Position numbers and translations under genes: made by a program. The notes under the pieces were generated by a model. The model was not told where the DNA came from. It saw only the letters and a list, made by a program, of their open reading frames with translations, and did no database searches. Below are positions 16,225 to 24,448 of a stretch of DNA of 41,178 nt, in pieces; the stretch's first letter is position 1; each line of letters begins with the position of its first letter. This DNA is from Planctomycetia bacterium (GTDB lineage: Bacteria > Planctomycetota > Phycisphaerae > Phycisphaerales > SM1A02), in contig SXOD01000047.1 in NCBI GenBank assembly GCA_005776885.1, positions 1-41,178 of the forward strand, read 5' to 3'.

Positions 16225-16548
16225 CTATTCCTTGAGCTCCGACCATGCTTCCGAGTTGAGCGTCTCGCGCCGACGGTAGAGCAAGATCACCAGGCCGAGC
16301 GCCAAGGCCGCCTCGGCCGCAGCGACCGTCAGGATGAAGATCGTGAAGACTTGCCCGCTGAGGTCGCCGTGCATCTTGCCAAACGCGATGAGCGCCAGTG
16401 CCGCGCCCTGGAACATGAGTTCCGTGCAGAGGAACATGACGATCATGTTGCGTCGCGAAAGGAATCCGGCGATCCCGATCGAGAAGAGGAGCGCAGCGAT
16501 CACCAGTGCGAGGCGGATGAGTGCGGCGTCGGAAGTGAGCGCCGTCAT
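16225..16548 (-). CDS. nuoK: NADH-quinone oxidoreductase subunit K
   Basis: 107 residues and three membrane helices, the usual NuoK size. The two essential buried glutamates are present: one in 'NMIVMFLCTELMFQGAALAL' and one in 'ILTVAAAEAALALGLVILLY'. The subunit forms part of the E-channel linking quinone chemistry to proton pumping. The ATG overlaps the nuoJ stop by 4 bases. The C-terminal tail 'RRRETLNSEAWSELKE' replaces the more common 'R....V..D....LKG' ending. Confidence 0.97.
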   Translation of the reverse strand: MTALTSDAALIRLALVIAALLFSIGIAGFLSRRNMIVMFLCTELMFQGAALALIAFGKMHGDLSGQVFTIFILTVAAAEAALALGLVILLYRRRETLNSEAWSELKE

Positions 16549-17486
16549 TCGGCACCTCCTGCGCCCGGCCGCGAGTGAAGGGCCGCCTTCTGGGCATCGC
16601 CAAGATCGATCTGCCGTCGCGCCAGCACGACGGCACCCAGCATCGCCATCAGGAGGATGACGCCAGCCAATTCCAGGCTCACCGGGAACTGGTTGACGAG
16701 CGCCACGCCAACGGTCTGCGTATTCGGAGGCAGCGACGACTCAAGCAGGGTCAGGTGAGCGCTTGTCCCGTCGGCCGCGGTGACATCGATGGAGGCCTCG
16801 CCGCCGCTGACGTGCATGGTTCCCGGGACAGGTGTCGCGCCAGGGGACACGGCCTCGACGGCCTCTCGCATCCCCTTGGGCAGCTCTCCCATGGCGATCC
16901 ATGATCGGGCACGCTGGATCTGCGCGGTGGTTGCGGGGTCGTAGGAATCGACTGCCCTCCACATCACCGTGGCGATGGACAGGAACAGGACCAGCCCGAC
17001 AAACACCGCCGCCATCGGGTCGCGTGAGTTTCGGTCGTACTCGGCGCTGCCGCCATCCCGCTCCCCCGAGGCCTGCTGTGCCAGCATGAGCACGAACATG
17101 TAGGTAATCAGGATCGCGCCCGCGTAGACGATCACCAGTGCAAACGCGAGGAATTCGGCACCAAGCGTGAGGTACAGCGCGCACCCGGCGACCACCACGA
17201 GCACGAAGAAGATTGCGGCGAGGACCGGTCGCGGGCTGGAGATCACGCGCGTGGCCGCGGCCGCTGAAAGCACGCCGGCGAGGAGTGCCACCACCAGCGG
17301 GATCGATACGCCCGAACCATCGGCCCCGGGGGCGCCCAGCCCAGCACCTCCGGCAAGGATGGCCAGGCCACCGAGGGCCGCGATCGCCCCACCCGCACGG
17401 TGCAGCACATGGCCGCCCCGCAGCATCACAAGGAGGAGTCCGACTGCGCCCAGCGCGCCGCCAGCAAGAAGTTCGGTTGGAACCAT
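16545..17486 (-). CDS. nuoJ: NADH-quinone oxidoreductase subunit J, enlarged
   Basis: 313 residues from the ATG at 17486, against about 180 in E. coli. The family core starts near residue 65: 'SSPRPVLAAIFFVLVVVAGC', 'YLTLGAEFLAFALVIVYAGA', 'ILITYMFVLML'. Extra material is an N-terminal segment of about 60 residues with two likely membrane helices, and a hydrophilic loop of about 100 residues ('AVDSYDPATTAQIQRARSW' to 'LLESSLPPNTQTV') before the last helix ('LAGVILLMAMLGAVVLARRQ'). It is the first gene of nuoJKLMN; nuoA-I are absent, and the upstream neighbour is divergent pgsA. A longer frame to 17981 would run antisense through pgsA and has no NuoJ similarity, so it was rejected. Confidence 0.92.
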   Translation of the reverse strand: MVPTELLAGGALGAVGLLLVMLRGGHVLHRAGGAIAALGGLAILAGGAGLGAPGADGSGVSIPLVVALLAGVLSAAAATRVISSPRPVLAAIFFVLVVVAGCALYLTLGAEFLAFALVIVYAGAILITYMFVLMLAQQASGERDGGSAEYDRNSRDPMAAVFVGLVLFLSIATVMWRAVDSYDPATTAQIQRARSWIAMGELPKGMREAVEAVSPGATPVPGTMHVSGGEASIDVTAADGTSAHLTLLESSLPPNTQTVGVALVNQFPVSLELAGVILLMAMLGAVVLARRQIDLGDAQKAALHSRPGAGGAE

Positions 17487-17550
17487 GTTGGAGTGGCGGT
17501 CTGCTCGGTCGCGGGGAGGGCCGTCCGTCCGTGGGCGGCGGGGAGGGGGG

Positions 17551-17579
17551 AGAATAGGGGGGAAGGTCCGATACCGCAA
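17551..17579 (-). promoter_or_regulatory. Candidate sigma-70-type promoter of the nuoJKLMN operon
   Basis: On the minus strand TTGCGG (17574-17579) and TATTCT (17551-17556) are separated by 17 bases, about 65 bases before the nuoJ ATG. Moderate match to TTGACA-N17-TATAAT. A leadered transcript is expected. Confidence 0.45.
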
Positions 17580-17590
17580 GCGGATGGGAT

Positions 17591-17596
17591 TACCAT
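17591..17596 (+). promoter_or_regulatory. Putative -10 box (TACCAT) of leaderless pgsA
   Basis: TACCAT followed by eight bases and GTG at 17605. It supports the GTG over the ATG at 17584, which lies upstream of this box. Confidence 0.4.
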
Positions 17597-17604
17597 CCGA
17601 CCCC

Positions 17605-18210
17605 GTGTCGTCCGTCGCTCGCCGAGCCATTCCAAACATCGTGACGACCATGCGTTTGGTCCTCGCCTTGGGGCTCTTTTCCCTCATGGGCTGGGGTCCG
17701 GATGGACCCGCGCCCGACCTGGGAGTGGTGGCCTGCGTGATCTTCGCCGTGGCCGCCGCGAGTGACGCGCTTGATGGCCATCTCGCGCGGAAGTGGGCAG
17801 TGGTCAGCCCCTTTGGGCGCGTCATGGACCCCTTCTGCGACAAGTTCCTGATCCTGGGCGCCTTGATCCTCCTGGTCGCCTCTCCCCTGGCACCCCGGAG
17901 TGCAGTCGAGCCGTGGATGGTGCTGGCGATCTTTGGACGAGAGCTCCTCATCACCAGCCTCCGTGCCGTGGCCGAGAGCATGGGGCATCCCTTCCCCGCG
18001 GAGTCATCGGGGAAGTGGAAAATGGCTCTTCAGTGCGTGGCGATTGGCACCGCGATCGTGGCCGCGACTCGTTCGCCCGCGAGTGCCTCGTGGACCGAGG
18101 CTGCGCGCTGGCTGCTGTGGGCCGCCACCGCCTTCACGCTCTTCACGCTCGTGCCGTATCTCTCGCGCGGAGCCAAGCTGCTCCTGCACGCGAAGGAGGG
18201 TGCGCGCTGA
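17605..18210 (+). CDS. pgsA: CDP-diacylglycerol--glycerol-3-phosphate 3-phosphatidyltransferase
   Basis: 201 residues from GTG at 17605. PgsA makes phosphatidylglycerol phosphate from CDP-diacylglycerol and glycerol 3-phosphate in the inner membrane. The CDP-alcohol phosphotransferase signature D-x2-D-G-x2-A-R-x8-G-x3-D-x3-D is complete in 'DALDGHLARKWAVVSPFGR' followed by 'VMDPFCDK'. The start 'SSVARRAIPNIVTTMRLVLA' matches the usual short N-terminus ending in 'IPN(I/L)(L/V)T..R'. ATG at 17584 would add seven residues but precedes the candidate -10 box. Several membrane helices follow. Its stop overlaps the pgpA ATG by one base, and pgpA catalyses the next step, so the two form a functional operon. 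Confidence 0.95.
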   Translation: MSSVARRAIPNIVTTMRLVLALGLFSLMGWGPDGPAPDLGVVACVIFAVAAASDALDGHLARKWAVVSPFGRVMDPFCDKFLILGALILLVASPLAPRSAVEPWMVLAIFGRELLITSLRAVAESMGHPFPAESSGKWKMALQCVAIGTAIVAATRSPASASWTEAARWLLWAATAFTLFTLVPYLSRGAKLLLHAKEGAR

Positions 18211-18767
18211 TGGGCCTGCGTGCGCAGGCGGTTGCTCCAGGCGCATGGGGTTCGACCCCATGGTTCGTGCGCCAGTCGTTGACGTGCTTCGGCCTTGGCT
18301 ACCTCCCGGCCTCGGGGACGTGGGGGTCGATTCCACCGTGCGCCATGGCGCTCCTGCTGGGTTCCGTCGGCACGTCCACTGCGGTGACGACGGCGTGCGT
18401 CGTGCTCTGTGGGCTGTGGGGCGCCGTGGCGTGCCTTCGATTTGGCGACGCCGGAGAGCGTGCCGCGGGGCGCAAGGACCCGGGCATCGTGGTGGCCGAC
18501 GAAGTGGCTGGCATGGCGTTGATGCTCATCTGGCTCCCGCCGGCCCCAGCGGCGATTCTCGGCGTCGACCTGCCGTGGTGGGCTCCGATCGCTGCGGCGT
18601 TCTTCCTCTTCCGCGTGCTCGACGTCGCCAAGCTTCCACCCGTCCATGCCGTGCAGTCGCTTCCCGGCGGCGTGGGCATCTTGGTGGACGACCTCCTGGC
18701 CGCAGCCCAGGGCTGGATCCTGCTTCAGGTCGGCCTGCGCTGGCTGCTCCCGACACTCGCCGCGTGA
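18210..18767 (+). CDS. pgpA: Phosphatidylglycerophosphatase A
   Basis: 185 residues. PgpA dephosphorylates phosphatidylglycerol phosphate to phosphatidylglycerol, directly following PgsA. Family motifs in order: 'CFGLGYLPASGTWGSIP' (usual GxGxLPxAPGTxGS), 'RKDPGIVVADEVAGM' (usual KDP..VV.DE..G), 'FRVLDVAKLPPVHAVQSLPG' and 'GVGILVDDLLAA' (usual G.G...DD...G). Both acidic motifs are intact. The ATG (18210-18212) overlaps the pgsA TGA, with AGGAGG about ten bases upstream, one of the better ribosome-binding sites in the window, fitting re-initiation. Four membrane segments are likely. The gene converges on lysA with an 18-base gap. Confidence 0.95.
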   Translation: MGLRAQAVAPGAWGSTPWFVRQSLTCFGLGYLPASGTWGSIPPCAMALLLGSVGTSTAVTTACVVLCGLWGAVACLRFGDAGERAAGRKDPGIVVADEVAGMALMLIWLPPAPAAILGVDLPWWAPIAAAFFLFRVLDVAKLPPVHAVQSLPGGVGILVDDLLAAAQGWILLQVGLRWLLPTLAA

Positions 18768-18785
18768 CGCCGCGCCACGCCAGGA

Positions 18786-20099
18786 TCACGCCAGCGTCAC
18801 GGCCAGCTCGCCCACGCGCTCGTGGCTGACGAGATCGTCGTACGTCTCCCGAGCGCGGATGATCTCGAAGGAATCACCGTCAACGAGGACTTCGGCAGGG
18901 AGTGGCGACGAGTTGTATCGATTCGCCATGCTCATGCCGTACGCACCGGCGGTGAAGACGGCCAGCCGATCGCCCCGGGCGACGCGCGGGATGGCCCGTT
19001 CCAGACCGAGGAAATCGCCAGTTTCGCACAGCGGCCCGACAATGTCGTGGACCACCAGCCCGTCCATCTCGGGACGCACGCAGCGCACCGAGGGCACCAT
19101 TCCCGCCGGCGGTCGAGTGGGCCAGATGAAGTGGAATGCGTCGTAGTGGCTTGGGCGCAGCAGCGCATTCATGCCGGCATCGCAGATGGCAAACGTCCGG
19201 TCACCAGAGTCCTTGGTGTAGACGACCGACACGAGCAGGCTGCCAGCGTTCGCCGCGACGCTCCGGCCGGGTTCAAGGATCACGCGGAGTCCCGCGGCCA
19301 CCCGGGCGGCGAGCAGCGGCACGATGATGTCGGCGTACGAGGTGGCGGATGGGCTCTGCCCCGTGGTGTAGTCCGCCCCGAAGCCGCCGCCCAGGTCAAG
19401 CGTGTCCAGCGCGATCCCGTCCGCAGCCAGTTCGTCGATCAGCGACAGGGCCTTGGTGATGGCCTGGTGGTACGGCGTCGGGTCGTAGATGGGCGAGCCA
19501 ATGTGGAGGTGGATCCCACGCCATCGACACCACCGGTTGCCGTGCGTGGCCCGCAGGAACGCCGCCGCACGCCGCAGGTCGACGCCGAACTTCGTTTCGC
19601 GGTTCCCCGTCGACGTGTAGCGGTGGGTCTTGGGGTCCACGTCCGGGTTCACTCGGAGCGCCCCGTCGCAGGGAATCCCCAGGCGCTCGGCCACCGAGGC
19701 GATGGTGGCAAACTCTTCTTCGCTCTCCACGTTGAACAGGCCGATCCCCGCGCGAAGGGCAAGCTCGATCTCCGGGTCGGTCTTTCCGACGCCCGCGTAC
19801 ACGCAACGGCTGGCCTGGCAGCCGGCCTCCATCGCCCGCCGCAGTTCGCCTCCTGAGACAACATCCATTCCAGAACCCGCGCCGGCGATCGCCTTGAGGA
19901 TCGAGAGATTGGGGCAACTCTTGACCGAGAAGCAGACCCATGGCTCCAACGGCGCGAACGCCGACCGGATGCGCCTCACGTGTTCAAGCAACGTCGCACG
20001 CGAATAGACGTAGCAGGGAGTCCCCACTGACGAGGCGATCTCGTCCATCGACACCCCCTCGCAGTGAAGCTGTCCATCGATGTAGTGGAAGTGGTCCAC
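18786..20099 (-). CDS. lysA: Diaminopimelate decarboxylase
   Basis: 437 residues. LysA is PLP-dependent and converts meso-diaminopimelate to lysine. It starts at GTG (20097-20099) with TAGGAT exactly six bases upstream, another leaderless candidate. The Schiff-base lysine is in 'VCFSVKSCPNLSIL', where most have YAVKAN. Other motifs are 'GMDVVSGGELRRAMEAG', 'HLHIGSPI', the phosphate-binding 'LDLGGGFGADY', 'EPGRSVAANAG', the catalytic Cys of 'GPLCETGDF', and 'FTAGAYGMSMANRYNS'. The set is complete for the ornithine/DAP/arginine decarboxylase fold III family, and the 'CETGDF' and 'AYG.SM...YN' motifs fit LysA best. It follows the unknown membrane protein by 26 bases but probably also has its own promoter. 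Confidence 0.95.
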   Translation of the reverse strand: MDHFHYIDGQLHCEGVSMDEIASSVGTPCYVYSRATLLEHVRRIRSAFAPLEPWVCFSVKSCPNLSILKAIAGAGSGMDVVSGGELRRAMEAGCQASRCVYAGVGKTDPEIELALRAGIGLFNVESEEEFATIASVAERLGIPCDGALRVNPDVDPKTHRYTSTGNRETKFGVDLRRAAAFLRATHGNRWCRWRGIHLHIGSPIYDPTPYHQAITKALSLIDELAADGIALDTLDLGGGFGADYTTGQSPSATSYADIIVPLLAARVAAGLRVILEPGRSVAANAGSLLVSVVYTKDSGDRTFAICDAGMNALLRPSHYDAFHFIWPTRPPAGMVPSVRCVRPEMDGLVVHDIVGPLCETGDFLGLERAIPRVARGDRLAVFTAGAYGMSMANRYNSSPLPAEVLVDGDSFEIIRARETYDDLVSHERVGELAVTLA

Positions 20100-20105
20100 G
20101 CGATC

Positions 20106-20111
20106 ATCCTA
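20106..20111 (-). promoter_or_regulatory. Putative -10 box (TAGGAT) of leaderless lysA
   Basis: TAGGAT then exactly six bases then GTG at 20099, on the minus strand. It lies in the 26-base gap after the upstream gene. Confidence 0.5.
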
Positions 20112-20125
20112 CGCCTGCGACGCGC

Positions 20126-21016
20126 TCACTTGGACGGCGTGTCGCTCGGCTGTGCCGGCGTGGGTGGTTCGCGCTTCCGCACCTGCACGCTGAACCCAAC
20201 CATGGTGACGACGATGAACGCGAGCCACCAGGCCGAGTCTGGCGCGTCGCGCGCGGCGGGGACCGCCCGCGCGAGCAGCGCCCATCCCGCGGAAGTCACG
20301 AGGTAGCCGCCTGAAAGAGCGGCAATCATCGCCAGCGCCGTCTTGAAGAAGAGCAGCCCGCCCAGGAAGCCGACCGCCAGTCCGACTCCCACCGACCCCG
20401 TCACCACGGTTCGTTCCGGCGGCTGCAGGCCATTCCACCAACGATCGATCTCCGCCGACGCCGCGGCCAGCGGCAGCGCGTGGGCTGGACCGTCGCCACC
20501 TGCGCTCCAGGCCTCCCCGAACCTCAGGCTGGCAGCGATGACTGCGCCGCGGCCCAGTGCTTCGTTGAGCGCAGCGACGATGCGCGAGTTCGATGGCGTG
20601 GGCGCCTCGCCCCCATGAACTGGTGAATCAGCCCCCGACTGGAGGGCGGTCACGGCCATCGCCGGAGGAGGCACCACGCCGCGATCGATCGCCACGGCCG
20701 CCACCGCGAGCCCAGCCACGGCACCAAGCACCCCGCCGAACGAGGCCACAAGGAGTCGAAGTCCCAGGACAGCAAGCAACGTCCCACACACGGCACCGCC
20801 TATCGCGCAGGCCAGCCAAGGCCACGAAGGGACCATGATCGCCTGGACCGACGATCCCACCACCCAACCCGCAAGCGCACCGGCCACGACCGCGAGAGGC
20901 GGAAGGACCTTGGTCCCGGCGAACAGGACCACCAAGCCGGCCAACAGCACCACCATTGAGGCGATGAACCCGGGATCCTGCAGGTGAGAGGCAAGCGGCT
21001 GGAGGTCGGTGGACAT
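20126..21016 (-). CDS. Multi-pass membrane protein of unknown function
   Basis: 296 residues. I do not recognise it firmly. The N-terminal half has about five Gly/Ala-rich membrane helices ('VVLLAGLVVLFAGTKVLPPL', 'VVAGALAGWVVGSSV', 'LGLRLLVASFGGVLGAVAGL'). A soluble stretch of about 75 residues (about 125-200) with one 'WWNGL' segment follows. Three more helices then come ('GSVGVGLAVGFLGGLLFFK', 'ALAMIAALSGGYLVTSAGW', 'WWLAFIVVTMVGFSVQV') and a short basic, Pro-rich tail. The Gly-rich helix pattern recalls TM198/DUF4203-like proteins, but that is weak. ATG at 21016; the hexamer TACTAC eight bases upstream nearly fits the window's promoter pattern. Possibly transcribed with lysA. Confidence 0.75.
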   Translation of the reverse strand: MSTDLQPLASHLQDPGFIASMVVLLAGLVVLFAGTKVLPPLAVVAGALAGWVVGSSVQAIMVPSWPWLACAIGGAVCGTLLAVLGLRLLVASFGGVLGAVAGLAVAAVAIDRGVVPPPAMAVTALQSGADSPVHGGEAPTPSNSRIVAALNEALGRGAVIAASLRFGEAWSAGGDGPAHALPLAAASAEIDRWWNGLQPPERTVVTGSVGVGLAVGFLGGLLFFKTALAMIAALSGGYLVTSAGWALLARAVPAARDAPDSAWWLAFIVVTMVGFSVQVRKREPPTPAQPSDTPSK

Positions 21017-21025
21017 GGGCTCCCG

Positions 21026-21031
21026 TAGTAT
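21026..21031 (+). promoter_or_regulatory. Putative -10 box (TAGTAT) of pheA
   Basis: TAGTAT 30 bases before the pheA ATG, giving a short leader of roughly 20-25 bases. The same bases nearly form TACTAC on the other strand, facing the divergent membrane-protein gene. No clear -35. Confidence 0.3.
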
Positions 21032-21061
21032 CGGCCGAGAGGCCGCAAGACCTTTTCAACC

Positions 21062-22150
21062 ATGAGCGATTCGCCCAACGCCGACTTGGCCGCCATCCGG
21101 GATGAGATCGACTCGGTGGACGCTGACCTTGTTCGCCTCATGGGACGCCGCGCGGAGCTGGTCGCGGCCGTCGGCACCGCCAAGCGCGCGGCGGGACTCC
21201 CGGTGTATGCCCCCGACCGGGAACGAGAGGTGATCGAACGCGCCGTCGCCCGCAACGCGGGGCCGCTCACCAGCCAGGTCGTGGAGGCCGTCTTCCGCGA
21301 GATCATGTCGGCGACCTTCGCCTTGCAGGTCCCGCTTCGTGTGGGGTTCCTCGGCCCGAAGGGGTCGTTCAGCCACTTGGCCGCCAGCCGACACTTTGGT
21401 TCCAGCGTTGAGTTCAATGAGCTGGCCAGCATCCGTGACGTCGTGGAGACCGTCCTCCGCGGCCATGCCGATCACGGCCTGGTTCCCTACGAGAACTCCA
21501 TCGGCGGGAGCATCCACGAAACGCTGGACGCACTCGCCACGACCGAAGCCACGGCCTGCGCGGAGGCACTCGTCAACATCTCGCAGCACCTCATGGCCAA
21601 CTGCTCGCCGGAGCAGGTGAAGTCGATCCACTCGAAACCAGAGGCGCTGGACCAATGCCGCGAATGGCTCTCCCGCCAGTTCCCGCGCGTGCCCCTGGTT
21701 GGTGAGGCCAGCACCTCTGCGGCGGCCAGGCGCGCGGCGTCCGAGGAGGGGGTCGCGGCGATCGGCAGCGAACTGGCCGCGGAACTCTTCGGCCTCCACA
21801 TCCTCTTCCCGTCCGTCCAGGATCGACCCGAGAACATCACTCGATTCCTTGTCTTGGGGAAGCAGCACCCCCGGCCGACGGGAGACGACCGGACCACGCT
21901 CTTCTTCACCGCGCTGGACAAGCCGGGAGCCTTGGTGGACGTACTCGATGCCTTTCGCCGCGCGGGAGTCAACCTCTTGCACATCGACAAGCGGCCAAGC
22001 GGTCGAACCAACTGGGAGTACTCCTTCTTCATCGACTGTGCCGGGCACCGGGACGATCCGACGGTTGCGTCGGCGATCCACGATGCGCGCTCCCACTGTG
22101 CCCACCTCCGCGTGGTGGGGTCGTACCCGCGGTCCAAGCGGATCCTTTGA
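21062..22150 (+). CDS. pheA: Bifunctional chorismate mutase / prephenate dehydratase (P-protein)
   Basis: 362 residues. It converts chorismate to prephenate and prephenate to phenylpyruvate. The AroQ chorismate mutase domain (1-85) has 'IRDEIDSVDADLVRLMGRRA' and 'VYAPDREREVI'. The dehydratase domain (about 93-275) has 'GFLGPKGSFSHLAA', 'LVPYENSIGGSIHETLD', 'KPEALDQCREWL', 'ASTSAAARRAA' and the catalytic-Thr motif 'ENITRFLVLG'. The ACT regulatory domain (about 283-355) has 'DKPGALVDVLDAFRRAGVNL' and 'WEYSFFIDCAGH'. The usual effector motif ESRP reads 'DKRP' here, so feedback by phenylalanine may differ. It is divergent from the membrane-protein gene and followed after 15 bases by the thioredoxin-fold gene. 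Confidence 0.97.
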   Translation: MSDSPNADLAAIRDEIDSVDADLVRLMGRRAELVAAVGTAKRAAGLPVYAPDREREVIERAVARNAGPLTSQVVEAVFREIMSATFALQVPLRVGFLGPKGSFSHLAASRHFGSSVEFNELASIRDVVETVLRGHADHGLVPYENSIGGSIHETLDALATTEATACAEALVNISQHLMANCSPEQVKSIHSKPEALDQCREWLSRQFPRVPLVGEASTSAAARRAASEEGVAAIGSELAAELFGLHILFPSVQDRPENITRFLVLGKQHPRPTGDDRTTLFFTALDKPGALVDVLDAFRRAGVNLLHIDKRPSGRTNWEYSFFIDCAGHRDDPTVASAIHDARSHCAHLRVVGSYPRSKRIL

Positions 22151-22165
22151 ACGCTTGATGAAGCC

Positions 22166-24442
22166 ATGACGATCTCACTGCTCCTGACCACGATTCTCGT
22201 TGCGATGCCCCAAGACGCACCACCCACGCACACCAACCAGCTCTCCAAGGAGGACAGCCCGTACCTCCTCCAGCACGCGCACAATCCCGTCGACTGGAAA
22301 GCCTGGGGAGAGGACGCGTTCGCCGAAGGGCGTCGCCGGGGCGTGCCGATCTTCGTCTCGGTGGGGTACTCCTCGTGCTACTGGTGCCATGTGATGGAGC
22401 GGGAGAGTTTTGAGGACGCGTCGGTGGCGGCCTACCTGAATGCCAACTTCGTCTCGATCAAGGTGGATCGAGAGCAGCGGCCCGACGTGGACGCCATCAT
22501 GATGGCCTCGTGCCAGGCCTACACCGCCGCGACCGAGGGCCGGGCGAGCGGCGGCTGGCCGCTCACGGTCTTCCTGGAGCCGGGCACGCTCAAGCCGTTC
22601 TTCGCCGGGACCTACTTCCCGAAGTCGCCTTCGCACGGGAAGCCCAGCTTCGTCCAGTTGCTCGAGCGCATCCACACGGCCTGGGGTACGCAACGGCCAC
22701 AGTTGGAGGAACAGGCGGATCGACTGGCCTCGGCCGTCACGGCGGACCTGGCCGCCTCGGCAACGCCGGTGACACTCACGCCCGCGATCCTCAACCAGGC
22801 GGGCGAGGCGCTGCTTCGGCACGCGGACAGTTCCAACGGCGGCTTCGGCGGCGCCCCCAAGTTTCCGCAGCCGGCGTACATGGAGTTCCTCGCCGAGTGG
22901 CAGCCCGCTGGCCCCGCGCGTCAACACCTGGATTTCACGCTGGAGAAGATGGCCCTCGGCGGCGTGGCGGACCAGCTGGGCGGCGGATTCCATCGATATG
23001 CGGTCGATGGCACCTGGACCGTGCCGCACTTCGAGAAGATGCTGTACGACCAGGCGCAGCTCCTGCCGCTCTACGCCGAGGCAGCACAGCGCACTGGGAA
23101 TCCTCTCTTTGCCCAGGTCTGCGAGGGAATCGTCTCCAGCCTCAGGCGCGAGTGCCTGCGCCCCGACGGCTTGTTCGATGCCTCGATGGACGCCGAGGTG
23201 GACGGGCGCGAGGGTGGTTCGTTCCTCTGGTCACCGGACGAAGCGCGAAGCGTCCTGGCCGCCGCAGGCTTCCCACCGGGCGACGTCCAGGAAGCCATGG
23301 CAGCCTTCGGGCTCGGTGGTCGACCCAACTTTCGCGACCCGCATCACCCCGAAGCCGCCCCGGCATGGGTGCTGACGATGGCGTCCGCGGAGGCATCTCT
23401 CTCGCCATCGGTCCAGCGGGCGCGCGCGGCACTCCTCGCCGTCCGCGACCGGCGCAAGCAACCACGCCGCGATGACAAGGCGATCCTCGGCTGGAACGGG
23501 CTCATGATCGCCGGGCTTGCCGAGGCCGGCGCCGCATTGGATCGACCCGAATGGACCGAGCTGGCCGCCAACGCCGCCACCACGGCCATCGAGACGTTCC
23601 GCGTTCCCGACGGCTCGTGGCGCCACGCGAAGCGCGAACGCGTGGACCTGCCCGCGACGCTTGAAGACCTGGCCTGCTTGATCCGTGGACTTCACGCCCT
23701 CGCCGACGCCACCGGTGACCCGGCGTGGAACGATCGCGCGCTCCTTGTGGCGGCCGATGCCCGCCAACTCTTCCTGGACGAGGGAACATCGCGGTGGTAC
23801 GAGTCAGCCACGGGCCGGGCTGACCTCTTCGTGCGCCCGGCAGGGTTGCACGACGGCGCGGTTCCAAGCGGGCCCGGCGAGATGATGGCGCAGTTGCCGT
23901 GGCTGGCATCCATCGACCCGTCCGGATGGGCTGGCCTGATGGAGCAGACCTTCAACGCGGCCAGCGGCGCGATCGCGGCCTCGCCTGTCTCGACCTGCCG
24001 CAGCCTGGTCGGCATGCTGCGATCTGGTCGATTGCCCCAAGCGGCCACGACGCCATCGAACCCGGGCACCACGCCGCGCACGACGCGCACAACCAGCCCG
24101 ATCGAGGTCGCCGCGGCGGGGAGCACCGTCAACGTCCGGATGCCCGAAGGATGGAAACTCATTGCCAGCGCGCCGTCCGGAACGGGACTGACGCTGGTGC
24201 CGCTTTCGATCACGAGCCAGAGCAAGGACATCCGCGTGGACTGGACGATGCCTCCGGCAACTGACGCCCCGGATGGCTCCAAGGTCCTCACCGGGAGTGT
24301 CTCCATTCCGCTTCGAGTCTCCGGGCCGGGCGCGAGGGCAGGGCAGCCGGTGACCATCGCCGTCCGCTGGCAGGCCTGCACGGACCAGATCTGCCTCCCG
24401 CCGGAAGAGCGGACGCTCACCTTGACGATCCCTGAGAACTGA
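22166..24442 (+). CDS. Exported YyaL/DUF255-type thioredoxin-fold protein fused to a DsbD-alpha-like domain
   Basis: 758 residues. A short hydrophobic N-terminus ('[19 protein letters not shown]') looks like a signal peptide. Residues about 25-190 are the DUF255 thioredoxin-like domain: '[20 protein letters not shown]', '[20 protein letters not shown]', '[19 protein letters not shown]', '[20 protein letters not shown]'. The redox motif is Cys-Tyr-Trp-Cys. An alpha/alpha-toroid follows ('[10 protein letters not shown]', '[20 protein letters not shown]', '[19 protein letters not shown]', '[17 protein letters not shown]'). The last 110 residues resemble the N-terminal domain of DsbD, including its Cys pair in '[19 protein letters not shown]'. 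YyaL proteins usually lack both the signal and this domain. An envelope disulfide-handling role is inferred. It is co-directional with pheA and ends five bases from the converging smc gene. Confidence 0.85.
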   Translation: MTISLLLTTILVAMPQDAPPTHTNQLSKEDSPYLLQHAHNPVDWKAWGEDAFAEGRRRGVPIFVSVGYSSCYWCHVMERESFEDASVAAYLNANFVSIKVDREQRPDVDAIMMASCQAYTAATEGRASGGWPLTVFLEPGTLKPFFAGTYFPKSPSHGKPSFVQLLERIHTAWGTQRPQLEEQADRLASAVTADLAASATPVTLTPAILNQAGEALLRHADSSNGGFGGAPKFPQPAYMEFLAEWQPAGPARQHLDFTLEKMALGGVADQLGGGFHRYAVDGTWTVPHFEKMLYDQAQLLPLYAEAAQRTGNPLFAQVCEGIVSSLRRECLRPDGLFDASMDAEVDGREGGSFLWSPDEARSVLAAAGFPPGDVQEAMAAFGLGGRPNFRDPHHPEAAPAWVLTMASAEASLSPSVQRARAALLAVRDRRKQPRRDDKAILGWNGLMIAGLAEAGAALDRPEWTELAANAATTAIETFRVPDGSWRHAKRERVDLPATLEDLACLIRGLHALADATGDPAWNDRALLVAADARQLFLDEGTSRWYESATGRADLFVRPAGLHDGAVPSGPGEMMAQLPWLASIDPSGWAGLMEQTFNAASGAIAASPVSTCRSLVGMLRSGRLPQAATTPSNPGTTPRTTRTTSPIEVAAAGSTVNVRMPEGWKLIASAPSGTGLTLVPLSITSQSKDIRVDWTMPPATDAPDGSKVLTGSVSIPLRVSGPGARAGQPVTIAVRWQACTDQICLPPEERTLTLTIPEN

Positions 24443-24448
24443 TTCCGT

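Noticed and set aside
12372-16235. Two long plus-strand frames (694 and 586 codons) antisense to nuoM and nuoL
   Set aside because: Low-complexity charged translations without recognisable motifs; the opposite strand encodes unmistakable complex I subunits.
17487-17981. Long N-terminal extension of NuoJ
   Set aside because: It runs antisense through pgsA, is Arg/Lys-rich without membrane helices, and has no NuoJ similarity.
18763-18801. Weak inverted repeat (CGTGACGC) between pgpA and lysA
   Set aside because: An 8-bp stem with a 23-nt loop and no T-tract is not convincing as a terminator.
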